Source of the DNA: Candidatus Delongbacteria bacterium
Lineage (GTDB): Bacteria; Delongbacteria; UBA4055
Direction of reading: 5' to 3'
Assembly: GCA_027858795.1 (NCBI GenBank)
Contig: JAQICF010000213.1
Location: forward strand, 1 to 9,402
Length of the DNA: 9,402 bases
In this document: one piece after another, positions 1 to 7,504 of the stretch
How the letters are laid out: each line of letters begins with the position of its first letter
How positions within the stretch are numbered: position 1 is the stretch's first letter
Notes under the pieces: generated by a model
Seen by the model: only the letters and a program-made list of their open reading frames with translations
Databases searched by the model: none
Told to the model about the DNA's origin: nothing
Program-made: the position numbers and the translations under genes

Positions 1-1715
1 TCTTTTTTCAGATCGTTATACAAACTGCTTTTAAAATATTTTTTATTTACGATAAGAGCAATTCTATTCGAGACTGAAACATCACCGAAATATCCTGAAG
101 CATCTCTGTCAATGTATGAATCGATATGATCAATATTCTTCAAAATTTTAGATAAAGATGTGTTCGTGAAATCATCGGTATATTCCAAAACTATTTGGTA
201 AATATTATGAGGAAATTCAGTATAAAAATAATTTAATATTTCTCCGATATTTTCTGAATCCTGCTCAGGTTTTGAAATCTTAAAATGCAATACAAGGCTT
301 TCACATAGATTATTGAGATTTTTATATGTTTTTAAGTTGTGATTTTCAAAGATCAGTTTGTGAACAGGTTTTATTTCAGAATTAAATTGAACGAACTTTT
401 TTTTGTCTAAATATTTAAATTCAGAGGATAAGAGAATTGGAGGTATATAATAAAGTTCAGTTTCAAATTTATCTTGGGCATATTCAATAGCTTCAAGTAT
501 TTCAATATCTGAAAAAGTTTCAGTTGATTCGATGTAATAAGGTGGAATATCATAAGCGTTGATACCATATTTTTCTCTGTTTATTGAAAATTCAGTGCCG
601 GACAAAACTGATAGTCTGAAAACTTGAATATCATCGTATAAATTTTCTTTAAAAACCCTGTCAACAGTATTCTTAAAACTGACAAGATCATCTCCCGGAA
701 GGCCCACTATTAAATCAATCTTAGTATTAATGTTAGAAGAATTCATTTTTTTTGCATTGGATATCGTTTTCTCAGTTGATGAGTTTCTGTTCATGATCTT
801 TAATACTGAAGAATTTGTTGTCTGAAGCCCGATCTCTGCTTCAACCATATTTAATTTCTCTAATTTTTTGATAAGAGTATCAGTTAACATTTCTGCTCTT
901 AATTCAGTAGAAAATTCAAAATACCCATCTTTATTTAATTTGATAAGTTCATCAAGAAGATTTTCAAAATCAGGTTGAGCATTAAAGGATGGATCAAGAA
1001 GAAATATTTCATTAAGTCCATTATTTCTCGCATAATCGAGATATTTTTTAATACTATTTCTATCCATCGTAATTATTTTATCATAAACTTTATTATAATA
1101 GCAAAAATTGCACTTGAAGGGACATCCTCTCACAGTTTCGAAGTACATAGTGGAATCAGGTGTATGCTCTATTAAACCTTCTAAATATGGGTTTTCGTTA
1201 TGCTCAAAATCAGTTCTGATGTCTTTAGACGGATTGTATATATCTTTCGATAATGTGCTACTAGCTTTAGTTAAAGCTCCACTGATCTTTTCGAATGGCA
1301 CACCTGAAAGAAATTCATTGAGTGGGATCTCACCTTCGCCTACAATTCCGTATTCAAATACACCTGACTTCAAAAGAAACTCATTATCAGGATTAACTTC
1401 AGGTCCTCCATAAAGTATTTTTACAGAGGGATATTTTTGTTTTAATAAATTGGAAATTCGTAATGTTTTTTCAATATTCCAAACATAAAGAGAAAAAAGA
1501 AAAAGATCCGGTTTTGTGTTTTCTACAAAGTCCAGAAAATCTCTTTCACTCAGAATGTCAGTAAAAATTCTGGGCGTAATAATAAATTCGGTATCTTTAA
1601 ATGTTTTTTTTGAAAAAGCCGCAAGATAACCTGCGGCTAAAGGAACATTTGATTTATATTCAAGAGTATCAAGATTCGGTATTCCGAATTGTGTTAGAAG
1701 TACTCGTTTATACAT
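1..1715 (-). CDS. B12-binding-type radical SAM protein, C-terminus cut by window edge
   Basis: The reading frame is open from an ATG at 1715-1713 to the left edge, giving 571 residues with no stop visible. The N-terminal ~130 residues resemble a cobalamin-binding Rossmann-like domain: YGGPE at 102-106 and VGEGE at 125-129 are typical of B12-binding radical SAM proteins. The usual DxHxxG cobalamin-ligand motif is absent; the equivalent stretch reads LFSLYVWNIE. The radical SAM core follows, with the [4Fe-4S] motif CPFKCNFC (Cys198, Cys202, Cys205) preceded by ETVRG, then FLLDPSFN, EIGLQT and GLPGDD (338-343). The C-terminal region resembles the DUF4080-type tail seen in this subgroup, which is a recollection and was not tested. 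The family would use S-adenosylmethionine to start radical chemistry; the substrate is unknown. The ATG overlaps the hutU stop by one base and has no strong Shine-Dalgarno, so translation probably depends on reinitiation after hutU. The family call is firm; the function is not. Confidence 0.9.
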   Translation of the reverse strand, partial: MYKRVLLTQFGIPNLDTLEYKSNVPLAAGYLAAFSKKTFKDTEFIITPRIFTDILSERDFLDFVENTKPDLFLFSLYVWNIEKTLRISNLLKQKYPSVKILYGGPEVNPDNEFLLKSGVFEYGIVGEGEIPLNEFLSGVPFEKISGALTKASSTLSKDIYNPSKDIRTDFEHNENPYLEGLIEHTPDSTMYFETVRGCPFKCNFCYYNKVYDKIITMDRNSIKKYLDYARNNGLNEIFLLDPSFNAQPDFENLLDELIKLNKDGYFEFSTELRAEMLTDTLIKKLEKLNMVEAEIGLQTTNSSVLKIMNRNSSTEKTISNAKKMNSSNINTKIDLIVGLPGDDLVSFKNTVDRVFKENLYDDIQVFRLSVLSGTEFSINREKYGINAYDIPPYYIESTETFSDIEILEAIEYAQDKFETELYYIPPILLSSEFKYLDKKKFVQFNSEIKPVHKLIFENHNLKTYKNLNNLCESLVLHFKISKPEQDSENIGEILNYFYTEFPHNIYQIVLEYTDDFTNTSLSKILKNIDHIDSYIDRDASGYFGDVSVSNRIALIVNKKYFKSSLYNDLKK

Positions 1716-3712
1716 TAAAACAAACCATCGATCAATTTGTCATCTGCGAAATTAGGCAGAGTAACCTTCAATTCAGGATTAGATTCCATTGCTCTTTTTA
1801 TGGCAAACACTGCACCTTCATTTCTTGCCCAGCTTCTTCTGGAAATACCATTATTTACATCCCAGAATAACATAGATTCAAGCCTTCTAGCAGCATCAGG
1901 AGTGCCATCAAGCAACATTCCAAATCCACCGTTGATAACTTCACCCCAGCCTACACCTCCACCATTGTGGATAGAAACCCAGGTAGCACCTCTGAAGGAA
2001 TCACCGATAACATTCTGGATTGCCATATCAGCTGTGAAAGATGAACCGTCATATATATTAGAAGTTTCTCTATAAGGTGAATCAGTACCCGAAACATCGT
2101 GATGATCTCTACCAAGTACGATTGGAGCTGAAATATGGCCATCTTCGATAGCTTTATTGAAAGCTTTAGCAATTTTGATTCTTCCTTCTGCATCAGCATA
2201 TAGAATCCTTGCCTGTGAACCAACGACGAGTTTATTCTCCTGAGCACCTTTTATCCAATGGATATTATCCTGCATCTGCTGAGTGATCTCAACCGGCGAT
2301 GTCTTTGCCATTTCTTCAAGTACATCAATTGCAAGTTTATCGCTTTTCAACAGATCTTCAGGATCAGAAGAAGTACAAACCCATCTGAAAGGTCCGAAAC
2401 CATAATCAAAGCACATTGGTCCCATAATGTCCTGAACATAAGATGGATATCTAAAATTTCCATCTTCTTTCATGATATCAGCACCTGCTCTGCTTGATTC
2501 AAGTAGGAAAGCATTACCATAGTCAAAGAAATACATACCTCTGGAAGTTAATGTATTGATAGCAGTTACATGTCTTCTTAGAGTAGCCTGAACTTTCTCT
2601 TTAAATAATTCAGGTTCTTCAGCCATCATAACAACTGAATCTTCATAACTTTGATTAACAGGATAATAACCACCGGCCCAAGGATTATGAAGTGAAGTCT
2701 GATCTGAACCAATCTCAACAAAAATATCTTTCTCTACAAACTTTTCCCAAAGATCAACGATGTTTCCCTGATAAGCCAAAGAAACTGCTTCTTTATTTTT
2801 CTTTGCCACATTTATTCTATCTATAAGTTTATCAAGATCTTCATATACTTCATCCACCCATCCCTGAGAATGTCTAGTGTAAACAGCTTTAGGATTTATC
2901 TCAGCGATAACACCGATAGCTCCTGCAATCACAGCTGCTTTAGCTTGAGCCCCTGACATTCCACCAAGACCGGAAGTAACGAATAGTTTTCCACCAAGAC
3001 CTTCATTGCCTATCTTCCTACCTGCATTTAGAACAGTGATCGTAGTTCCATGAACGATCCCCTGAGGTCCGATATACATGAATGAACCGGCTGTCATTTG
3101 ACCGTATTGAGAAACTCCAAGTGCATTGAATTTTTCCCAGTCATCAGGCTTAGAATAATTAGGTATTACCATTCCGTTAGTAACAACAACTCTTGGAGCA
3201 TCTTTGTGAGAAGGGAAGAGTCCCATAGGGTGACCTGAATACATAGCCAGTGTCTGCTCTTCGGTCATCTCAGATAAATATTTCATTGTTAATAAATATT
3301 GTGCCCAGTTTTGAAATACAGCCCCGTTTCCACCATAGGTAATAAGTTCATGAGGATGTTGAGCTACCGCATGATCAAGATTATTTGATATCATCAGCAT
3401 TATTGCAGCTGCTTGCTTACTTTTATGTGGAAAATCGTTTATAGATCTTGCTGTGATCTTATAATTTGGTCTGAACCGGTGCATATAGATCCTGCCGTAA
3501 TCCTTCAATTCTTTTGCAAATTCTTTTGCAAGTACAGGATGATATTTTTTATCAAAATATCTTAGAGCATTACGTAAAGCTAATTTTTTTTCTATTACAG
3601 AAAGTATCTCCTTACGCTTTGGTGCGTGATTTATGCTTGGGTCAAAAGGTTTTAACTCAGGCAATTCTTTTGGAATACCTTCCATGATCTCTTTTTGAAA
3701 ATCTGTAAGCAT
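1715..3712 (-). CDS. hutU: urocanate hydratase (urocanase), long form
   Basis: HutU adds water to urocanate to give 4-imidazolone-5-propionate, the second step of histidine degradation, in the cytoplasm with tightly bound NAD+. The 665-residue protein shows strong family blocks: QTLAMYSGHPMGLFPS near 153-168, YGQMTAGS near 203-210, YIGPQGIVHGT near 213-223, and a glycine-rich NAD-binding stretch GLGGMSGAQAKAA near 248-260. The region with the catalytic cysteine reads FGPFRWVC (Cys446) rather than the FQGLPARICW of the Pseudomonas and Bacillus enzymes. NGGGVGWGEVINGG lies near 583-596. The length exceeds the ~550-560 residues of those enzymes and fits the longer class found in animals and some bacteria. 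An AGGAG site lies 8 bases upstream of the ATG and supports this start. No hutH, hutI, hutG or hut regulator is in the window, so this copy either sits apart from the other hut genes or the rest lies beyond the left edge. Confidence 0.96.
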   Translation of the reverse strand: MLTDFQKEIMEGIPKELPELKPFDPSINHAPKRKEILSVIEKKLALRNALRYFDKKYHPVLAKEFAKELKDYGRIYMHRFRPNYKITARSINDFPHKSKQAAAIMLMISNNLDHAVAQHPHELITYGGNGAVFQNWAQYLLTMKYLSEMTEEQTLAMYSGHPMGLFPSHKDAPRVVVTNGMVIPNYSKPDDWEKFNALGVSQYGQMTAGSFMYIGPQGIVHGTTITVLNAGRKIGNEGLGGKLFVTSGLGGMSGAQAKAAVIAGAIGVIAEINPKAVYTRHSQGWVDEVYEDLDKLIDRINVAKKNKEAVSLAYQGNIVDLWEKFVEKDIFVEIGSDQTSLHNPWAGGYYPVNQSYEDSVVMMAEEPELFKEKVQATLRRHVTAINTLTSRGMYFFDYGNAFLLESSRAGADIMKEDGNFRYPSYVQDIMGPMCFDYGFGPFRWVCTSSDPEDLLKSDKLAIDVLEEMAKTSPVEITQQMQDNIHWIKGAQENKLVVGSQARILYADAEGRIKIAKAFNKAIEDGHISAPIVLGRDHHDVSGTDSPYRETSNIYDGSSFTADMAIQNVIGDSFRGATWVSIHNGGGVGWGEVINGGFGMLLDGTPDAARRLESMLFWDVNNGISRRSWARNEGAVFAIKRAMESNPELKVTLPNFADDKLIDGLF

Positions 3713-3720
3713 TTAATATT

Positions 3721-3725
3721 CTCCT
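3721..3725 (-). promoter_or_regulatory. ribosome binding site of hutU
   Basis: AGGAG on the minus strand, 8 bases before the hutU ATG. It fixes that start and shows that this organism uses Shine-Dalgarno pairing for at least some genes. Confidence 0.7.
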
Positions 3726-3743
3726 ATTATAATATTTGAACTG

Positions 3744-3775
3744 AAAAGATATTGTATTTATTACTTAAATTCAAA
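3744..3775 (-). promoter_or_regulatory. Bacteroidota-like promoter for hutU
   Basis: Read on the minus strand, TTTG (3775-3772) is followed by exactly 20 bases and then TATCTTTT (3751-3744). This matches the known Bacteroidota promoter form, TTTG at -33 and TAnnTTTG at -7 with 19-21 bases between, with one mismatch at the last base. It would start transcription near 3738 and give a leader of about 25 bases containing the AGGAG site at 3725-3721. A TATAAT also occurs just upstream of the ribosome site, but no -35 element stands at the right distance. Confidence 0.5.
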
Positions 3776-3826
3776 TAAATTTTATCTAGAAAAAAACAAT
3801 TAAAACATTCAAATGATTTTAAAAAT

Positions 3827-3857
3827 TATGAAATTGAGAATTAATTTATTAACTTTG
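3827..3857 (+). promoter_or_regulatory. Bacteroidota-like promoter for the ABC-F gene
   Basis: TAACTTTG at 3850-3857 is an exact match to the Bacteroidota -7 form TAnnTTTG. Nineteen bases before it stands TATG (3827-3830), three of four bases of the -33 TTTG. The element ends 29 bases before the ATG at 3887, which leaves room for a short leader carrying GGAG at 3878-3881. The rest of the divergent region (3713-3886) is AT-rich, and I see no RNA gene or clear operator in it. Confidence 0.45.
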
Positions 3858-3886
3858 CGCATCTTTACTAAATTTTCGGAGAAACT

Positions 3887-5509
3887 ATGATAGGATTATC
3901 AAATATAACAAAAAATATGGGTGGAATTCCACTATATACGGGAGCTAGTTTTCAAATATATCATGGTGAAAAGATCGGTCTGGTCGGTCCGAACGGAACC
4001 GGTAAAACGACTTTCTTCAGGCTTATCGTAGGAGAATTGAAGCCTGATGAGGGCAATATAAGCATACAAAACAACACGAAAATTGCATATTTTTCTCAGA
4101 ATGTTGGAGAAATGTCAGGAAAAAGCGCATTAGATGAGGTTATATCAGGCGATAAAAGGATTAGTGTACTTTCAGAGAGACTGAATGAGTATCACACAAA
4201 GTTGTCTGATACTGAACTGGATATGGATGAAATGGCAGTGATATTAGAAAAAATGGGTGACGACCAGGCAGAATATGAAGCAAATAGAGGGTATGAGATA
4301 GAGTCAGATGCACAGGAAATTCTGACTGGTCTCGGAATATTTCCAGAGGATCATAATAAATTGGTAGAAGACTTTTCCAGTGGTTGGAAAATGCGTATCG
4401 CTCTTGCAAAAGTATTGATCATGAATCCAGACCTTATCTTGATGGACGAGCCGACAAATTATCTTGTTATGGAGACTATAATCTGGTTAGAAGAGTGGTT
4501 GGTTAAGTTCAAAGGTGCTTTTATTTTAACAACACATGACCGTGAATTCATGAACAAAGTCGTAAAAAAAACAATTGAAGTATCAAATGGTAAAGTAACC
4601 ACTTTTTCCGGGGATTATAATTTTTACGAAAGGGAAAAGGCAATATTGTTACGCAACAATGCAGCAAAATTTTCACGTCAGCAAAGTATGCTGAAAAAAG
4701 AGGAAGAATTCATCGCAAGGTTTAAAGCCAGAGCAAGTCATGCAGCTCAAGTGCAGTCAAGGGTTAAGAAAATTGATAAGATCGAAAAAGTAGAATTAGT
4801 ACCTGAAGAGAATGAGATCAATATTGAATTAGCTGAAATACAGCGAGGTGGAAATGATGTTATATCAATAAAAAATTTAGGAAAGAGCTGGATTAACTCA
4901 GATGGAAGTGTTAATCATGTATTTTCAAGCCTTACTGCAATGGTGGAAAGGCAGAACAGGATAGCCGTGGTAGGAGTAAATGGAGCGGGTAAATCAACAT
5001 TCTTAAGAGTTATAAGTCATCAGATTGAGCTGACTGAAGGTGAAGCTGTAATCGGTCCTAGCATTTCTATAGGCTATTTTGGTCAATCCACATTGGAACA
5101 ATTGAATTCAGAAGCTACAGTACTGGAGGAAGTACAAGCAAAACTTTCTCATATGAGTGAACCCAATGTAAGAAATCTTCTAGCATCTTTTTTATTTAGG
5201 GGAGACGAAGTTTATAAAAAGATAAAATATCTTTCCGGTGGAGAAAAAGCTCGTGTCATACTGGCATACCTTCTTTCATTACCGCATAATTGTATGATTC
5301 TTGATGAGCCTACAAATCATCTTGATATAAAATCCAGAGTTATTCTTTTACAAGCTTTAAAGCGTTACCAAGGAACAATTTTACTGGTAAGTCATGATAG
5401 GTATTTCCTGAAGGAACTTGTTAATCGTGTTTTTGAAGTGGATCATGGTTTGATAAAAGTTTATGAGGGAGGTTATAAATATTACCTTGAACAAAAAAAA
5501 CAAGGATAA
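3887..5509 (+). CDS. ABC-F family ATPase (EttA/YbiT/Uup-like ribosome-associated factor)
   Basis: This soluble protein has two ATP-binding cassettes and no membrane segments. ABC-F proteins bind the ribosomal E site and act in translation or antibiotic protection. Cassette 1 has Walker A GPNGTGKT (34-41), signature FSSGW (163-167), Walker B LILMDEP (183-189) and switch THD (216-218). Cassette 2 has GVNGAGKS (363-370), a canonical LSGGEKAR (449-456), DEPTNHLD (473-480) and SHD (502-504). Between them lies a charged helical linker at about 245-310 (EEEFIARFKARAS, VQSRVKKIDKIE) matching the ABC-F interdomain linker that contacts P-site tRNA. The 540-residue length is typical and there is no Uup-like C-terminal coil. 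In cassette 1 the usual NHLD D-loop reads NYLV, so the Asp is Val194 (codon GTT at 4466-4468). GGAG lies 5 bases before the ATG. The subfamily and any resistance role cannot be settled from this sequence. Confidence 0.93.
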   Translation: MIGLSNITKNMGGIPLYTGASFQIYHGEKIGLVGPNGTGKTTFFRLIVGELKPDEGNISIQNNTKIAYFSQNVGEMSGKSALDEVISGDKRISVLSERLNEYHTKLSDTELDMDEMAVILEKMGDDQAEYEANRGYEIESDAQEILTGLGIFPEDHNKLVEDFSSGWKMRIALAKVLIMNPDLILMDEPTNYLVMETIIWLEEWLVKFKGAFILTTHDREFMNKVVKKTIEVSNGKVTTFSGDYNFYEREKAILLRNNAAKFSRQQSMLKKEEEFIARFKARASHAAQVQSRVKKIDKIEKVELVPEENEINIELAEIQRGGNDVISIKNLGKSWINSDGSVNHVFSSLTAMVERQNRIAVVGVNGAGKSTFLRVISHQIELTEGEAVIGPSISIGYFGQSTLEQLNSEATVLEEVQAKLSHMSEPNVRNLLASFLFRGDEVYKKIKYLSGGEKARVILAYLLSLPHNCMILDEPTNHLDIKSRVILLQALKRYQGTILLVSHDRYFLKELVNRVFEVDHGLIKVYEGGYKYYLEQKKQG

Positions 5510-5526
5510 TAACAAGTAACATTAAT

Positions 5527-5558
5527 ATTGTTTTATTAAATATAAAGGATTATATTTA
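5527..5558 (+). promoter_or_regulatory. possible promoter for the htrA-psd-pssA-rib gene cluster
   Basis: ATTG (5527-5530), 20 bases, then TATATTTA (5551-5558) fits the TTTG-N19-21-TAnnTTTG form with one mismatch in each element. It lies in the 112-base gap after the ABC-F stop. The gap is very AT-rich and such matches can arise by chance, so this is weaker than the two divergent promoters. I see no hairpin terminator in the gap. Confidence 0.3.
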
Positions 5559-5621
5559 GGCTTAATTTAGTATATTATTTATTATTAGGGTTTAGTATTA
5601 ATAGGATTAAAGAAAAAACTC

Positions 5622-6761
5622 ATGGATAATTTTAAAACTTTCATATCAGGTCTCGTAACAGGTTTACTCGTTTTAGGAGTATTTTATTTTTATATGCAAT
5701 ATGATAAAGATAATAAACCTCAAATAATTGATTCAGGTATTGAAATAGTGAAATCAAGAGAGAATGCAATTACCAAAGCGGTTAAAGAAGTTAGTCCTGC
5801 AGTTGTTGGTATCAATGTTGTTAAAGTTAAGAAGCAAAAGGTGAAGACAGTATTTGACAATGATCCTTTTTTCTCAAATTTCTTTCCACCACAGTACAGA
5901 AATAAAGCAATGCCAAGTGCCGGAAGTGGATTTATCTATTCTCCTGATGGATATATTGTTACAAATAATCATGTAATAACAGGAGCGAAACAAATTGTTA
6001 TTACTACAACTGAAGGCGAAGAATATCAGGCTAAGATCATCGGCTTTGATGAAAGAAGTGATATTGCTGTATTAAAAATAGATGTTGAAGACCACAATTT
6101 TGCTAAGACCTCTGACGAGGAACTGATCAGAGGTGAATGGGTGATCGCTTTCGGTAATCCTTACGGTCTGTTCGAATATGTAAACAATCCATTGATAACA
6201 GTAGGAGTTATTTCCGGCGTTGATATAAATTTTGGATTTAGTACTAAAGATAGACATTTTTATGAAGGCATGATTCAGACTGATGCATCTATCAATCCTG
6301 GTAACAGTGGTGGACCTCTTGTGAATTCTGATGGTGAAGTTATAGGAATGAATACAATGATTTATTCGAAAGAGGGTGGAGGCAGTATAGGTATCGGTTT
6401 TGCCATACCAATAAAAAAAATAACAAGTATAGCAAATACATTAATAGAAAAAGGTGTGATTGATCGTAATTTCTATTTTGGTTTTAAACTTGCCGACCTA
6501 CCTTTAGGTACTGATAAAGAGAGACCAAATGGAGTACTAGTGGAAGTAATTCAACAGGACAGTCCTGCCGAGAAAGCCGGATTCAAAAAGAATGATATAA
6601 TAATTGCAGTAGAAAATGTTAAGATAAATAATTATTACGATATGGGAAAAGCTCTACTTGAAGCAAAAGACTATAAGGTTGGTGACAGAGTTGAGTTTAT
6701 CGTAATGAGAGATTCAAAATATGAAAAATTAGTAATGACTTTAGATGCATTTAAAAATTAA
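5622..6761 (+). CDS. membrane-anchored HtrA/DegS-like serine protease with one PDZ domain
   Basis: This S1C-family protease degrades or clips damaged envelope proteins. Residues 7-25 form one hydrophobic helix with no clear signal-peptidase site, so the protein is probably anchored in the inner membrane with its protease domain in the periplasm, as in DegS. The protease domain (about 45-275) holds the full triad: His117 in NNHVITGA, Asp147 in RSDIAVLKID, and Ser229 in INPGNSGGPL. A short loop with FFSNFFPPQYR (83-93) resembles the regulatory LA loop of DegP-type proteins. A single PDZ domain covers about 283-375 (GVLVEV, DSPAEKAGFKKNDII). The 379-residue length fits DegS or a one-PDZ HtrA rather than two-PDZ DegP (about 450-480 residues). 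The ribosome site is weak: AGGA lies 15 bases upstream, with an A-rich spacer. The next gene, psd, starts 18 bases after the stop, so they are probably cotranscribed. Confidence 0.94.
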   Translation: MDNFKTFISGLVTGLLVLGVFYFYMQYDKDNKPQIIDSGIEIVKSRENAITKAVKEVSPAVVGINVVKVKKQKVKTVFDNDPFFSNFFPPQYRNKAMPSAGSGFIYSPDGYIVTNNHVITGAKQIVITTTEGEEYQAKIIGFDERSDIAVLKIDVEDHNFAKTSDEELIRGEWVIAFGNPYGLFEYVNNPLITVGVISGVDINFGFSTKDRHFYEGMIQTDASINPGNSGGPLVNSDGEVIGMNTMIYSKEGGGSIGIGFAIPIKKITSIANTLIEKGVIDRNFYFGFKLADLPLGTDKERPNGVLVEVIQQDSPAEKAGFKKNDIIIAVENVKINNYYDMGKALLEAKDYKVGDRVEFIVMRDSKYEKLVMTLDAFKN

Positions 6762-6769
6762 AAATATAT

Positions 6770-6775
6770 AGGAGG
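6770..6775 (+). promoter_or_regulatory. strong ribosome binding site of psd
   Basis: A full AGGAGG lies 4 bases before the ATG at 6780. It fixes the psd start and is the best Shine-Dalgarno in the window. It argues for translational control by rRNA pairing, unlike core Bacteroidota. Confidence 0.75.
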
Positions 6776-6779
6776 CGTA

Positions 6780-7463
6780 ATGGCTTTCAAATTAGCTAAT
6801 GGTAGTGGAAAAGTGATTACAAAATTATTTTGGGTAGTAGCTATTATTGGCGTAATACTATTCTTGCAGATGAAATTTCCGGTAGAAATTTCTTACATTA
6901 TCATGGCAATATTAGGTTTCGCAATAATTGTTTTCTTTTTCTCTTTCTGGTTTTTCAGAGATCCTGAAAGATGGCCTGATCTTGAAGAAGAGAATGATAG
7001 AGCTATAATTGCACCTGCTGACGGAAAAGTGATCAAAGTTGATAAATACCTTGATGAAGAATATAGAATGGAAGAATCACAGAGAGTATCGATCTTCATG
7101 AGTGTTTTTAATGTGCATGTTAACCGTTATCCTGTAAAAGGTAAGGTTGAGTATGTAAACTATAAAAAAGGTAAATTTATGGCTGCATGGAACGATAAGG
7201 CCAGTGAATACAATGAGCAGGCTATCGTAGGTGTTAATGCAAATGGTAATCAAGTTACCATTAAGCAAATAGCCGGTTTAATTGCAACAAGAATAGTTTG
7301 TTACGCTGACGTAGGTGATGAGGTAGAGCAAGCTCAAAAACTTGGTATGATCAAATTTGGATCAAGAGTTGATATAATTTTGCCTGACGAAACTGATATA
7401 AAAGTTAAAGTAGGTGATAAGGTTAAAGCGGGTGAGACTGTTATAGGCGAGTTTTTCAACTAG
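6780..7463 (+). CDS. psd: phosphatidylserine decarboxylase proenzyme, short form
   Basis: Psd removes CO2 from phosphatidylserine to give phosphatidylethanolamine at the inner membrane. Two hydrophobic segments (about 12-32 and 36-59) anchor the N-terminus, followed by the FFRDPER block. The catalytic domain shows APADGKV (78-84, with Asp81), NVHVNRYP (111-118, with His113) and the self-cleavage site KLGMIKFGSR. Cleavage is expected between Gly194 and Ser195, leaving a pyruvoyl group on the small C-terminal chain. Asp81, His113 and Ser195 match the self-cleavage triad known for the family. The 227-residue length fits the short PSD-A type (archaetidylserine decarboxylase-like) common in Bacteroidota and other non-enteric bacteria; the enteric enzyme is about 320 residues and uses LGST. 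The partner gene pssA follows 39 bases downstream. The 3' end lies in a tandem duplication described separately. Confidence 0.96.
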   Translation: MAFKLANGSGKVITKLFWVVAIIGVILFLQMKFPVEISYIIMAILGFAIIVFFFSFWFFRDPERWPDLEEENDRAIIAPADGKVIKVDKYLDEEYRMEESQRVSIFMSVFNVHVNRYPVKGKVEYVNYKKGKFMAAWNDKASEYNEQAIVGVNANGNQVTIKQIAGLIATRIVCYADVGDEVEQAQKLGMIKFGSRVDIILPDETDIKVKVGDKVKAGETVIGEFFN

Positions 7464-7504
7464 GAGTTATTAGTAGGTAAGTTTTTTTAACTAGGGGTTA
7501 TCAT
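7445..7504 (+). repeat. imperfect 30-base tandem duplication across the psd/pssA junction
   Basis: Two adjacent units, 7445-7474 and 7475-7504, align with only a few mismatches and no gap. Unit 1 covers the last codons of psd, its TAG stop and a TAGGAGTTAT. Unit 2 repeats this as TAGGGGTTAT and supplies the ribosome site of pssA. The copy length is a multiple of three, so read-through of unit 1 in the psd frame meets a second stop (TAA at 7488-7490). Confidence 0.75.

Noticed and set aside
975..1413. Plus-strand open frames opposite the radical SAM gene
   Set aside because: The minus strand encodes the CxxxCxxC region here, and the plus-strand products look like random AT-rich translation.
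1737..2497. Plus-strand open frames opposite hutU
   Set aside because: They are shadows of a strongly conserved minus-strand gene and show no recognisable protein pattern.
3769..3824. Two copies of TTCAAAT followed by T/A-rich sequence in the divergent region
   Set aside because: The similarity is short and low-complexity in AT-rich DNA and one copy overlaps the hutU promoter candidate; chance cannot be excluded.
5480..5506. CCTTG / CAAGG inverted repeat at the end of the ABC-F gene
   Set aside because: It has only a five-base stem with an A-rich loop, lies inside the coding end and has no T-run after it, so it does not support a terminator.
3887..5509. Dedicated antibiotic-resistance ABC-F protein
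   Set aside because: No resistance-gene context or diagnostic linker extension is visible; a general translation factor is the simpler call.
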